This document shows, in pieces, positions 35,264 through 47,279 of a stretch of DNA of 64,000 nucleotides. Origin of the DNA: Blumeriella jaapii (taxonomy: Eukaryota > Ascomycota > Leotiomycetes > Helotiales > Drepanopezizaceae); the NCBI GenBank assembly GCA_009599575.1, contig VWND01000075.1, forward strand, positions 1,178,001-1,242,000, read 5' to 3'. Position 1 is the first letter of the stretch; every line of letters begins with the position of its first letter. Under the pieces are notes generated by a model, which saw only the letters and a list, made by a program, of their open reading frames with translations, was not told the DNA's origin and searched no databases. Made by a program: the position numbers and the translations under genes.

Positions 35264-38145
35264 GCCATTCTTGGCTGTTGATGAGAGAACAACAAAGTAC
35301 GACATCCCGGACCTGGTGAGCCCATCGATCTTGATGGCATGGCAGAGCTTCTTGAAAATTCATGAATATATCAAGGCTATTGCTTGCCTCAAGTGAAAAA
35401 TGTTTCCGGCAGTCCCATGAATCAGGAAGCGTCATCGAGCCTGCGCTGAAGTTTGTAATCCCAGCGGCAAGTTCAAATCACACAGATGCCTATCCAAGGA
35501 ATGTTTTGTCTTAATCATTGTACAAGCTGTAGAAGACGTTTGTCTGTCAAGGGCCGAAAGTTCATGTGGAAGCCATTTCGCACGTAGATTCGTCTAACAT
35601 CATTACGCTAAGACCAGATGATCGTCTTTCGATGCTATAATTTACAACATAAAACGAAAGTTAGGATTCTGCAACTCTGTTAGATCCCCCCTTCTCGACC
35701 CAATTCACAAAGCGGAGAACGTACTTGGCCCGCCTGCTCCACAGCATTGAACTCTCCATTACTACCCGTTGGGATTAACTGTATCTCTCGTCTTATTCCG
35801 CGGCGCCAGCAGGAATCGCAGACCTAGCGCAATATCGGCCTGAGTGGTCGAGCACGCGAGAATGACTTTCCAGCCGGTAGGGTAGTGCGGAGACTCTTCA
35901 CCAATAAATGCATGGGGCCCGTTTATGTTACTCATGCAGTAGGTCATGAAGAGTACGGCTTTGTCTACAGTACGGCTTTGTCTACAGCATCATCCCATTC
36001 GGCAAAGATAACAAGGGGGCGACGTCAATAACCATAATCCCGACGAATTGAGCCGGATTCCTCAGAGATGGTTTGATGCGAGGCTCAGGCCGTTCATCAC
36101 ATTGCCCAATCTTCTCTCGCTACTACGCTACCGCTTCTAGAAAGCCTATCCGATGCAAGATCCCAGAAGTGGGCAAGGATGATGGAGCTGTATGTGTACT
36201 GTGTATATGCCTCTGGACATGCAAGGCAAGATAAGAATGGATGTACAGAAAAGCGATCAGATAGAATTTCCGTGGTGCAAAATGTGAATCCACACTCGCC
36301 GTGCGGTGCGCGCTGTACTATAACCTTTTCCACCACTATCCACCCTAATTTTCTGCACGACCATTTCCATTGCGGTCGAGTACGAGCCGTTACATACGCG
36401 TGAGACGTTCTTCCAATTTGGAATAGCATGCGAGGAAGAAGACGAAGCTACCTACCTAGGTACCCTAATATTCGAGGGCGTCTGAATCGATTTTTCTTCT
36501 CGAAAAGCTCATTTCGCCTCCTGGTACCCACCAGGGCTAAATACATGCATGACTCCGCATCTGTCTTTTCCCACACTCGAGCCTCTGTCGCAGAGGTCGA
36601 AGAATCCCGAACTATTGTATATATCTCAAGATTTTGAACGGCTCTCAAGCGCGAAAGCATTGTTGGCCACGATGTCAAATTCGTATTTCGCTCCATGAGG
36701 TTGTCTTGAGCTCGTTGGCGTCAATGGTCGTAGCATCGCTGCGTCTCCATTCGAGACTGTCTGCAAGACTGTAACAAGGGTGGATTTCATTTTTCCCGCT
36801 TGAAAGAAGGCATCATGATTATTCGCCCCTGACGCTTTTCGGCTTTGGAAAAATTGAGAGGCAACAAAGTCATGATGACTCAGCAAGGGCACAGATCCGA
36901 TGTCATGCCTAGAATTGATATTCCCCACACATGTGTCGAGCTCTCAAGCTTAGCAAGAATGGAGAATTCTCCTCGTCATTGCAGGTTTAGATTCGACATT
37001 TGCCAGTCTCGTCATTCCCGCGGCCTGGAGCACATTTCTCCCGAACCGTGGCTATCGTCAGCTTTAAGTCGAGATTTGTGAGCTCCTGTTGGATCGTATC
37101 ATGCACGTTGCATGTGCGGTCTTCATCACTTCTCACTGACATTCTCCCTTGGTCTTTTTGCTTAGGTACTCGCGATTGTACACTTACTTACATTTCTTTC
37201 GCGTGCTACCTTTTGCCAAGCCAGGACTTTCTTCATTGCGTACATCAAGTGGGTGTACGTGACACAAGACTTCTCACGTATACCTTATTTCATCAAGTTA
37301 CATTAGTTTTTCAAGTTACATTAGTTTTGGCTCCGGTTTATTGGGGTTGGGGCTGTCTTCCGGGTGTCGGGCGGAAAGAATACCGTGAGGCATATTCATA
37401 TGTGCGTGAATCGTTCTCGAAGGTGGGTTTGTGCTTCAACGGTTTCACTTTACCGCCCAAGGTCCTAGAGATATACATTTGAATTCAATTAGAATTGGAT
37501 AGGGTTTTCATGGCTTTGCATGTCAAAACTTAGGCCTTGTCTAGGAGACTCTATCCCTCGATCACCAAGACACATGTTTTTGCACCAAGTTCCATTGACA
37601 TGTACTGTGACAAAAGGAGCTTCACACAGCAGATGTATCTTTTTCAAGTAAGTCTATCTCTAGTATCTACGTTTTATAGTAGGAGAACCGAATTCTTCCT
37701 ATTTTATTCATACATCAATACGTCTCAGCTCCGTTTTTCTTAGCAACCGAACTATGCAAACTTCTCATCGTGTTAGAAAATTCGACGATGTCCTTCTTCT
37801 CAGGAGCCTTTGCTCCTGACGATGAGATCATCAAACTTAGTTGAAAGTTCTCCATAGCGCTAATATGGTGGAGATAGTGACCTTGAGGTATTCGCCCAGT
37901 CCAAAATGATATGTGCGTAATTGATAACTTAGGTAGTCTTTGCTAAGCGACTCTACGCTATAGTAGTCTCCAGACTCCCAGAAGATATAAAAGCACAGCT
38001 CTCCTACTGTTGCTCGCATTTCAATTCTCTCCATCCATCTTCTCGCAAGAGTACAAACAGCCATCGATAATTGCCTGTGGGAAAATCTCCAATCGTTGTT
38101 CCACTCATTCATTCCACCGAGTCGAAACATCTCACCACCTTCATC
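35264..38145. other. 2.9-kb region without a supported gene
   Basis: No family motif was found in any frame. There are two small direct duplications: a 17-bp unit TACGGCTTTGTCTACAG at about 35955-35989, and TTTTTCAAGTTACATTAG-like copies at about 37290-37330. The ORF 37000-37482 has no recognisable feature. The last 160 bases are the promoter of the next gene. Confidence 0.55.
37986..37992 (+). promoter_or_regulatory. Candidate TATA box for the 38.1-kb gene
   Basis: TATAAAA lies 160 bp upstream of the ATG at 38146, with a CT-rich leader (TTCTCTCCATCCATCTTCTC) between them. Confidence 0.55.
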
Positions 38146-38709
38146 ATGCCTTCTCTTCGTCGACTCCTCGTCGTCTGTGGACTCAAGAAGGACAAGAAAC
38201 CCGTCTACCAAGCACGCACCTACCGCTACAGCAGCGCCTCCTCCAGAGATTTTGGACACGCCAAAAGCCCACACCGAAGCCCATCTCAATCAGCTTCATC
38301 CCCCACGCAATCGCCATCGACGACTGTTCCACACCAACCTGCGTCAATCCCACCCCATCAGACAACCGAGAATCACCACGTGGGCGCGGAAACGTCGAGC
38401 CCAATCCCAGGCTCATGGGCCGAGGACGACGAAAGCGACTACTCCGACGAGCACTCCATCGACGACGGATACGTTTTCTCCACCACAGCTGAGGCCCCTC
38501 GTTTGCTGTACGGAGAAGTCAAGCGCCACACCGTACAGTACCATCATCCTCAGTACCATACGGCACAAGCCACCTCGAGCACCAAAAACCCCACCGACAA
38601 GCAACCTATTGCGGTGATCACGGAGGCCGCCATCACCAGCCACCATGTGCGCTCCCCGAGCGACATCCTCACCGTCCAGCATCCATCTCCTCAAGACGTG
38701 TACGGTTGA
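38146..38709 (+). CDS. Small protein of unknown function (187 aa)
   Basis: I do not recognise this protein. The ATG at 38146 (context CATCATG) is preferred over the in-frame ATG at 38071 because it lies after the TATA box and CT-rich leader and starts a compact basic N-terminus (MPSLRRLLVVCGLKKDKKP). The middle is Ser/Pro/His-rich and probably disordered, with an acidic patch (EDDESDYSDEHSIDDGY) near residues 90-108. No signal peptide or membrane segment is evident. The same frame stays largely open beyond the stop for about 590 bases, with only three stops, and ends in a two-helix hydrophobic segment. The annotated stop may therefore not be the original end (see findings). Confidence 0.5.
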   Translation: MPSLRRLLVVCGLKKDKKPVYQARTYRYSSASSRDFGHAKSPHRSPSQSASSPTQSPSTTVPHQPASIPPHQTTENHHVGAETSSPIPGSWAEDDESDYSDEHSIDDGYVFSTTAEAPRLLYGEVKRHTVQYHHPQYHTAQATSSTKNPTDKQPIAVITEAAITSHHVRSPSDILTVQHPSPQDVYG

Positions 38710-39300
38710 ATCAACGTCCAAGTCGACCACACTGCACGAACAGCAAACGCCATCTCGCTGAAGTCGCCATCTCGATGAAGTCAGCACCCAATAAAGCCAC
38801 GAGCATCACAACACCCCCAAACCTCGGGCAAGCATCAAAAGCCCTCTTCCGACTCACCCAGAAACCAGCACCACAAACCCAAGCTCCATTCCCAAGGCGA
38901 CGTCCTCAGCAGCGTCCCCGTGCCGACGAGGCAGACAACCTAACGCCGGTTGGCACGCCAGCGTGTCAACCGGGTCGGCGCCCTGGTCCGGCGTCGGCGC
39001 CCTCTCTCGAGTTTGGCCTCCACGCGGCTGAGGGTGGAAACGTCTAGTGACGGCCAACGAAACTCACGCAAGTGCCTCCTGTCCTCCCCATCTCCATCGA
39101 GTCCTTTCGCGTTGTCGTACATCTTGGTGCTCGTCCTGGGCTTTGTCCCTTTTGCACTTTATATCTTCTGCTTCGACATCTACAACAGCGGCCGGCCGCT
39201 CTGTTCTCTCCGCGTGCCCTTTCTCGTCGGGGTGGTGGGCGTTTTGCTTCTTGATATTGGGTTTGGTGTGCATGGGACGGCGTTACAGTGCGCTGGATGA
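38710..39300 (+). other. Possible downstream coding remnant with two membrane segments
   Basis: In the same frame as the upstream gene, 38710-39300 reads as coding-like sequence broken by stops near 38707, 38776 and 38940. It ends with two hydrophobic stretches (LSYILVLVLGFVPFALYIF, about 39111-39167, and VPFLVGVVGVLLLDIGFGV, about 39216-39272). No ATG precedes them in frame. It could be a 3' exon with unrecognised introns, a decayed extension or chance. Confidence 0.3.
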
Positions 39301-39486
39301 TGATGGTGTTTGAATACTGGAGAAGAAGCGTGAGCTCAGCTCGGGTTTGTGGATAAACGGTCTTTGTACATACACCATACTATACTATACTACACTGGAG
39401 GGAGCCATGTCGCTCCTCCCCCGTTCAGTCTATGGGTCTCTGCCCCTCCTGTGGAAATCTAGACACCTTTGATTCTGTTAGTGTCA

Positions 39487-39539
39487 AGTCAGTCAGTCAG
39501 TCAGTCAGTCAGTCAGTCAGTCAGTCAGTCAGTCAGTCA
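39487..39539. repeat. AGTC tetranucleotide microsatellite
   Basis: About 13 tandem AGTC units. Confidence 0.95.
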
Positions 39540-39853
39540 ATCACCAGCGATAGGGATCGTATCCGGCTCGTCGTCGTCGTCGTCGGCGTACGTGTCAGCG
39601 GCGCTGCTGGTATCGTGGGCGAGCCGGTATATCCGCGATCGAACACCACGTCTCCGTAGGAGTAAGTTCCGTAGAAAGCCTCGTCGTCGTCGTCGTCGTC
39701 GACTGCCATCTTCATCTCAAAACCACAGCCACTGCCCCCAGTCCCGCGCCGCACCGCACCGCGCCGCACCGGAGCCAGCGAGCTGATCGTCGAGACTCGC
39801 GGTGAGCACGACGATATGTATACAAGATGGCATCAACCGACCGACCGAGCGAC

Positions 39854-39905
39854 ACACTGGAGCAACACATTGGAGCAACACACTGGAGCAACACACTGGA
39901 GCAAC
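39854..39905. repeat. 13-bp minisatellite, four copies
   Basis: Four tandem copies of ACACTGGAGCAAC; the second copy has T for C. Confidence 0.9.
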
Positions 39906-40407
39906 ACGCCCCTCTCTTAACCAAGCACGAGAAGCGAACGAACGAACGAACGAGCGAGAGTCCCGAGCCTGTGCCTACGCCGAAGCGAGGCGAGGCGAGG
40001 CGAGGCGAGGGGGCGTTCACGTCAGTTGCGTACCTAGGAGGTAGGTAGGTAGGTAGGTAGGTAGGTACCTATTAGGTAGGTAGGGCGCGAATGAGAAGTG
40101 GTACACACACTCACACACACACACACACATACACACACACACGCACACACATACACATACACGCACACACATACACGCACACGCACACACACGGCGACGA
40201 CGACGACCATGCTTAATTTCGATCGAGCGCGACGCGACTGTGCTCGTCGGGGGGGGGGGGGGGGGGGGTGTGGTTCCTGTCCAAGCCAGTCTGCGACAGG
40301 CCCTGTTCTGTTCTGTTCTGCTCGGCTGTGAAAGGAGGGCGGGCGTGTGTGTGTTCCACGACGACGGAGACACGGAGACACGGAGGCGCCTAAGGCACAG
40401 GAGACCG

Positions 40408-40451
<44 letters not shown>

Positions 40452-40529
40452 TTGCTCGTCACATTCATTCATTCATTCATTCATTGGCTTCTCACCTCGG
40501 AAGCAGCCAGCCAGCCAGCTCGTTGTCAA

Positions 40530-40571
<42 letters not shown>
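40530..40571. repeat. G42 homopolymer
   Basis: Forty-two consecutive G residues. Shorter G/C runs lie nearby (40249-40268) and at 48601-48622. Confidence 0.95.
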
Positions 40572-40573
<2 letters not shown>

Positions 40574-41277
40574 GGATGGCGGCGCATCGCGCGGGATCGG
40601 GTGAGTGAATGATGATGGGGGAAAGGCGTGAGAGGGGGATGTGGCCGGCGTGAATCTTCCACTACCTATGTACCTAGGTATGTATGTGTGTATGTACAAC
40701 GAGAAGGCCGGCTTGTTCGGCGTGCCTTGTCCCTCGCCCTCGCCCTCATTTTCCTCTTCCGAGGAAGATGGAGGAGGAGGAGTCGACGACGACGACGACG
40801 ACGACGCACGAGGGGAGCGAGTAAGACACGCGTGTGGCATCGTGCAACGGACTCTTCTCTGCCTCTCCATTTTCTCTCCCTCTTCTTCTCTCCTCCCTCT
40901 CCCTCTTCTCTCCTCTCCTCGAGACCTCCTCTCCTCTCCCTCTCCTCCCTCTCTCTCTCCTCTCCCTATCCCTCTCCTCTCCCTCTCCTCTCCCTCTCCT
41001 CTCCTCTCCCTATCCCGTCTCCCGCAAAACCCGGGCGAGGAAGAGTCCTGTTCGCCCCAGCAAAGAAAAAGACAAGGAGCAAAGGCACCTGGTGTCCTCC
41101 AGCCTTTGGTCCCGCCCACACATCCCGTGCCCCAACGCCGGAGAGGCCATACCCCCGGCTCGTGCCCAGTCCGGTCAGGGTGCTCTCGTCGCCCCCTCGC
41201 TGCCCAGATCGCAGGACGAAGACCGAACCGAACTCGCCCCGCGATCCCGAGCGCCGGTGCTGCGATGGCGGGCTCGC

Positions 41278-42713
41278 TCACATGGGGGTGTTGAAGCCGC
41301 CCATGATGTACTGCTGCCGACTCATGCTCATCTGCGACCGGGTCGGGAGCGCGCTCTTCGGTGGCTGCGGCGGCGGCGGCGGCATGCCGAGGCTGGCATG
41401 CGACGGCGGCCGCGACATGACGAGGATCTCAAAGGCATCCACGCGCGACGTGAGCGCGGCGTTCTCCTTGGCGAGGTAGCTGTTGCGCTTCTCGAGGTGC
41501 GAGATGTACTCGGTGGCTTTGGAGAGGACCGTTGCCTATGCTTCCGTCAGTCCCGCGTCGCAGACAGACAGACATGCCGCCATGGCTGCGGGTGTACTGT
41601 GCATACCTTGTTCAGTTTGTGAGCCGGCGTCAAACCCTGTAGATCTTCGGGCGTGACTTCGCCGCGCGACGTCTTCTTGCTCACCATGCGCAGCGAAGGC
41701 ACCGCGTCCCGCAACGCGGCGATCTTGTCGTTCAGGTTGGTGCGGTAGCGTTTCTCGATCATGTTGTGCGCCGTCTTCTTCATGGGCGGGTGGGCGCCCT
41801 GGGTCGCGGGCTCGGGACTGGCCGCGTCGTCCTCCTCCTCCTCCTCCACGCTGCTTTTCCTCTTAAGCTTTGCGCCGTGGTCGGGGGGAGAAGGAGACGA
41901 GTGTGGAGATGTGGGACACGGGTCTGGGGCCGACGGCAAGCCCATGCCCATGCTGGGAAACGGCGCGCGTCTCCACGCCCCCGTCGGCCGTGGCACCCGG
42001 CGAGTCTCGGGCGGGCGGGCGACGGGCGGACCCACGAGAGCGCGGGCGAGTGAAGATCGGCGTGACGGAGCGTGTCGTGGGGAGCCAGCGGCGGGTGGAA
42101 GAGCGACGCGTCGCTGCTCATGGAGCCCTCGAGCAAGACGGCCGGGCCGTCGTCCATCATGAACTCGGCGCTCCCGGGCCCGTAGCCGGGCCCCGGAAAC
42201 GCGAGACCGGCCATGTTGGGAGACGCCGGCTCGGCCGGGCACGGCGGGCAGAGGGACGACGTGGGTGACAGGGCGGCGACGGTCGGCTCGTCCCACGACA
42301 TCCAGTCTGCGAAGGGGCCCAAGTCACCCCCAGTGGCTTCCGACTTGACACCGGCAAAGCACGCCGCGCTCGGGGCCTGGCACGTCGCGGCTGGCAGCGT
42401 TCGAGGTTGTGGTGAGATGGGCGAGGGCAGATGCGAGCAGCGCGAGTCGGACGAACATCCAGAACGGTGGCCAGCGTGCGCCCCCCAGCTATATGCGGCG
42501 ATTGAGTTCTGTGTCGAGGAAGGGGATGGTCAGTCCAGGTGACGAGTGGGTGCGGGTGCCGTCAGGATTCTCCCCCCCCTGGCCGATGGCACGCCGGCAC
42601 GAACCGGCACGACTTCTGACGGAGACGGGAGACATTGGACCTACTGGAGGCTTCCTCTTCTCGAAGGAAAAGTAGTCGTCACGCAAAGCTTGTCGGGTCG
42701 CCGTGCTCGCCAT
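41278..42713 (-). CDS. bHLH transcription factor, SREBP type without membrane anchor (SrbB-like)
   Basis: Four exons are read on the minus strand: 42713-42645, 42508-42036, 41952-41607 and 41535-41278. All junctions are GT...AG and in phase, summing to 382 codons (381 residues). The bHLH domain (about residues 241-317) reads [20 protein letters not shown], then a loop, then [19 protein letters not shown]. The Tyr in KRYR, where most bHLH proteins have Arg, is the hallmark of the SREBP class. A leucine-containing helix continues the domain. An acidic run (EEEEEDD) precedes it and the C-terminus is Pro-rich. There is no transmembrane pair, so it is unlike Sre1/SrbA. It is closer to soluble Aspergillus SrbB, which works in sterol, carbohydrate and hypoxia regulation. 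The SrbB match is inference; the class is secure. Confidence 0.88.
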
Positions 42714-44913
42714 TTCCGCCGGCGAGGGCGCCCACACACAGTCCGCGCGGGGATGCGATGCTTTCGCCGAACGACACGGCGGTTGCGGAAGCGTGCGATG
42801 TGCGCGTTGCGTGCCGCGGCGGGAAGAGAGGCGAGATGGTATCGACGATGGCGATGGCGAGGGCGAGGGGGAAGCTTTGATCTTATCCACGTCGATGAGG
42901 CCCGAACCAGTTCTCGGTTGCTGTACGCAGTCGATGGGGTCCTCCGGGGGGAGGGGGGGGGGGGAGGGGGAGGGGGAGGGGGGAGGTGAAGCACGTCAAA
43001 TATCAGTTCCCCGGGCACGACACAGCGGGCTCAAGAGCGGAACATGGAAATGCGCGAGCCTCCGAGGCGACGCTACCGTCAGAAGGGCTGGGAGAGGGCA
43101 GGCCGGCCTCAGACGCAGGACCTCTCTTCTACTAATAGCACGAGATCATGAAGTGACGTGAAGTGAGGTGAAGTGAAGTGAACTGGTGGCTTTGCGGACC
43201 GGCGTGGGCAGACGCAACCCAGCGTGAAAACGCAGCAGCGCTCAGCTGGGAGCCAGCAGGAGGGAGAGGCGGATCCTGCCACGGCCATCATACGTATGTC
43301 CTGTACTGTAAATAGCACTTCTGGAGAGCGGGAGCAGCACCGAGCGGAGATGGCAGCGAGCAGGGCTCCTCGCTGATATCAGACGGCCGGCACCTGTGCC
43401 GTCCGTCCCACGGGGCCAGACATGCTTGCTCTCTTGCCTCTTGCAGGCGCGGGCTGGGTGTGCGTCTCGAGCCCGCGAAAGGCGTTGGCTGCTGGCCGGA
43501 CACCAGACCTGCTGGCCATTGGCTCGCCGTGGGCCAACTGCTGGAAACTTTCGTGCTCAACGCGAGGCGCATTACCTGCGTCTTGGCGAGCCTCTTCGAC
43601 ATCTCGTGAAGTGGGCTGATCCTGCAACGGGCGGCATCCACACACTCTCCAGACCGCGGCGGAGGTCCCCCAACGCGCACCATTCGAGGGCTTTTCTGTG
43701 GCCGCGGCGGAAAGGATGGCCGCCAGACGACGGCCGTCCACGGGGGGAAGGTAGATGTGTCGGCCACTGGAGCGACGGCCGTTGTTGATGAATCTGGCGA
43801 CGAAGCGAGAAGCGAGGACGCAAGGGGGAAGGTGTGTTTGGATTGGCCGTGTGAGACGAGCGCGAGGATGCCGACTTAACCGAGCATCCTGGAGTCGATC
43901 GGAACAGTGGTTGACTTGGAAATTACGGCTCGTATCAAAGCGATAACATCTTCGACTGGACCTGGGCCTATGCTGTATGGGGAAATCCAACGATGAACAA
44001 ACGTCGCGCTGGCGAGTGCTTTCAGCGCGGGCCAGCAGCACCGTACGCGAGTCCGGTGTCCTGACCTCGGCCACCGGCTCGCTTAATTCGTGTTGCAGTA
44101 ATCAACACTGGATGTATACACAACACAGTACGGTATGATCGGTTGCGATTGACCTAGTGACCATGACTATCATGAATGCTCTACGCCCAAGCAAATTCCC
44201 ACTACCCATCATGGAGATCAGAGCTTACCCAAAATGGCACGATCAATTCAACCCAAGTACCACGGCCATGGTACTTACTGCATCAGACCAGATACATCCA
44301 GATACATCCTGTGCGTTGATCTACTCTTCCTACCCACCTAGAGCATCCGACTAACACCCACGACAGAGACGTCCTTCCGCAACCCCTCGATCCCAAAGCA
44401 CGCAGCGGATCCAACGCCCACCAAGACGACACTCCCTAATTCGTCATCTCGAGGCCGCCGTCGCTGTCCCGATTGACGATGCCGAATGCTGCGCGGCTGG
44501 CACGTCGCAGTGGCACCTCCGTCGCGATGCAGAGCGCCGTCGCACGACCGCCTGTGCGAACCAACCCAGGAGACTTCATGCCGTGCACGGCACTGTGCGT
44601 ACACAGTACAGGTAAGAGATACCAAGGTACGACATAGCACCGAAACTGATCGATCGGCTTCAGAAACTTGCGGACCCTACGCCAGGATGTCTGGGCGACC
44701 TTAGGCATCGATCTTCCCGTGCGTCGCACACGGATCCAGGCCGCTTCCCCCGTGCGAGCTTTCTAGAAGGCTGAGTTGATGCCTGGGGAGGCCGGTAGGG
44801 GAGTTTGCGCGATCGATTACACGGCTGTGGCCCCTGGCTACCCACGTGGGAGAGGGGGAGGGGCCGTTCCCGGTATCTCGATCGGGAGACAGAAAGAAAA
44901 GGGGGAGTAGGAG

Positions 44914-44955
44914 AGGAGGAGGAGGAGGAGGAGGAGGAGGAGGAGGAGGAGGAGG
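44914..44955. repeat. GGA trinucleotide microsatellite
   Basis: About 13 tandem GGA units inside a purine-rich tract; the opposite strand would encode poly-Ser or poly-Pro, which explains the ORFs there. Confidence 0.9.
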
Positions 44956-45941
44956 GCGGAGGACTCTTCAGACATGCAGCTTCCCGACAAAGACTCACCT
45001 CAGGCAAGACGATCAAACGGAAGGGCAAGCAAGCAAACAAACACAACACTCTCACCCGAGGCCTGGTTGGCAAGCAAGATAGCTACTACCTACCTACCTA
45101 CCTAGTTCGCGAACTCCTCGTCTCAGACACTCAGACCTAGGCCCTCGAGCCCAAGTAGGTGTTCAATGATTTCGACCGCGGTACAGCTCGCTGCACCGCA
45201 CCGGCCATCTACCTATCCGCACGCACGCCAAAAGCCAAAGACGAGAAAAGAACTCCACGCCCATCCCACCTCAAATTGCACCCTCAAACTCCCCTGGAAG
45301 CACCCAACCAGGCCAGCCCAGCCTCCTCTAACACCCACCTCCACCTCAGTACTGTGCTGTACAGTACAGTACAGTACCGTACGTAGGCTAGCTAGGCATC
45401 TCCCCGAGCAGGCCAGACTTCCCTCGATGCGCACGACACGAAAGCACGAGATGGCTGCTGCCTGCGGCTGCCTGCTCTTCTCGCTCCAGCCCGACGAACC
45501 CGGACCACAACGCGCTCGATCCACCCCCCCCCCCCCCCCGACAGCGGCGATGCGCCTTCCCAGGCCCACGACCAGGCTCACTTGGGCCCGAGAGAGAGAA
45601 TCCAGGGGACTGCCGGTAGGTAGCTGCTTGCTGCTTGCTGCGCCGTCCCGAACCCCCCTCCACCTCGCCCGCTGCCGATCGATGGAAGCGACGCGACGCG
45701 AATGACAGGGACCGCAAGTCGCCGTGGTACGAAGAAGGGATCCCGTGACAAGAACGAGCGGTGACGCGGAACACCCGCCTGGGTGCGAGGAGGCGGCGCT
45801 GGCGGGCGGGAACAAGCAGGACCCTGAGGGACCCTGGGTTCGTTTGTGGTCGGTGGTGAGATAGGTATGTGCTGTGCTGTGTAGATAGATTGCCTGGCAT
45901 TCTACATGCACATCACGAGGCGAGAGGGAAAGGGGGAGGAG

Positions 45942-45942
<1 letters not shown>

Positions 45943-45995
<53 letters not shown>
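45943..45995. repeat. AG dinucleotide microsatellite
   Basis: About 26 tandem AG units. Confidence 0.95.
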
Positions 45996-46001
<6 letters not shown>

Positions 46002-47279
46002 AGAGGGATCGACAGGTAGGTGGTAGGTAGTAGGTAGTAGGTATAGCCAAACAAAACATCCCCATCCCAACCGCTCGGACACGTCCTTACCAAAAAGGGA
46101 AAAAAAAATTGCAAATTCGCAAATTCGCAAAATGCATATTCAATAATGCAAAAACTCGGCTGGAAGCTCCACAACCAAAGTTGCGAGGTTCCAGCGTACA
46201 AAACCTAGTTGAGTAGGTTTTTCCGTAGCGAGAGAGAGAGGAGTTTGTTTGTTTTGTTTGTTTGTTTGAGAGTGTTTGAGAGGGGGTTTTTTTCACAGAG
46301 AAGACAAGAGTAGGGGAATCCCATAATACCAACGTGTACCGTTAGGCCGCGTCATAACGGACTGAACGGGCACGCGATATTTGGCTACATGAATGGTCTG
46401 GCAGTTTTGGGGCGTCGGGCGCGTGCGAATTGTGCGGCGAGTTGGCCTCGGGAAGCGAGCGAAGGCGGGCGGTGAAATCTATCGGAAAATGGAACTTCTC
46501 GATCCAGGTTCGGACAGGCAAAACTGTCCGACGCGACTTGGCTACGCGGTGGGCAAACGACAAGAGGTCTGTCTGTCGTCCGATTAGAGAGAGCCAATGC
46601 TCCGTCGCCTTCGATTGCATCGGATCGAGTCACCATCTATCTATGTGTACGTTTTGCCGGCGTACTCCAACCATGCTAACAGTATGGTATTGGCTTGGTT
46701 GTACAGTACAGTAGCACCCTCGACTTTGGTCGGCGTCAACGATGTATATCAAGCCATGGCCACTGTTCCGTATGAAAGGGCCGAGTAGCTCTCAGAACAC
46801 AGGTAGAGTGAGTGCCTACTACTTTACCTACCTACCTACCTACCTAGGTACCTACCGGTCGATACCCATCTACCCATCAACCTACAGTACATAAAGTCCC
46901 GTCAGTACTACATACCGTCGACCATCACAACAGATCCACCCCACCCCCAGACAAGACCGCACGCATATGCAAGCCTCCTCGCCCAGGCTCCGATCTCCGC
47001 TCCGCTCGCTGTCTGTCTGTACATTCCGATATGCTCTGCACATACATACATACATACTGGGTAGGACTGTACATAGCACATAGCACGGAGCACGATCGGC
47101 CCCCTCCCCCCCTCATCTCCCGCTCTCACACAGCATGCACATTGCTTAACGCTGATACGGCTGCAATGCCATGTAATGCGGTGTAATGCAATGCAATGCG
47201 ATGCGATGCAGCGAGCCGCCAACGCGCAGGACCCTTGACGTGCCCTCCCCTGCCTCTCCGCAGTGGCCAACTCTAAGTA

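Larger units (their letters stand above)
39301..41277. other. Microsatellite-dense intergenic region
   Basis: No gene is supported. Repeats include AGTC (39487-39539), a 13-bp unit (39854-39905), GGTA (40036-40083), CA (40103-40191), CT (40410-40448), ATTC (40462-40485), a 42-base G run (40530-40571) and TCTCC-type tracts (about 40880-41010). Long ORFs on both strands are translations of these repeats. Confidence 0.75.

Noticed and set aside
39487..39905. Possible CRISPR-like array
   Set aside because: The units are contiguous tandem repeats without spacers, in a eukaryotic genome.
40526..41281. Minus-strand ORF of 251 codons ending in poly-Pro
   Set aside because: The poly-Pro is the G42 run. 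The region is CT-rich repeat, and the ORF overlaps the true 3' end of the bHLH gene in another frame.
42000..42060. Suspected frameshift in the bHLH gene
   Set aside because: A GT...TTTCCCAG intron (41953-42035, 83 bp) joins the two frames exactly, so the gene is intact.
45213..46130. Minus-strand ORF of 305 codons
   Set aside because: It runs through the AG microsatellite and a C run, and contains no recognisable domain.
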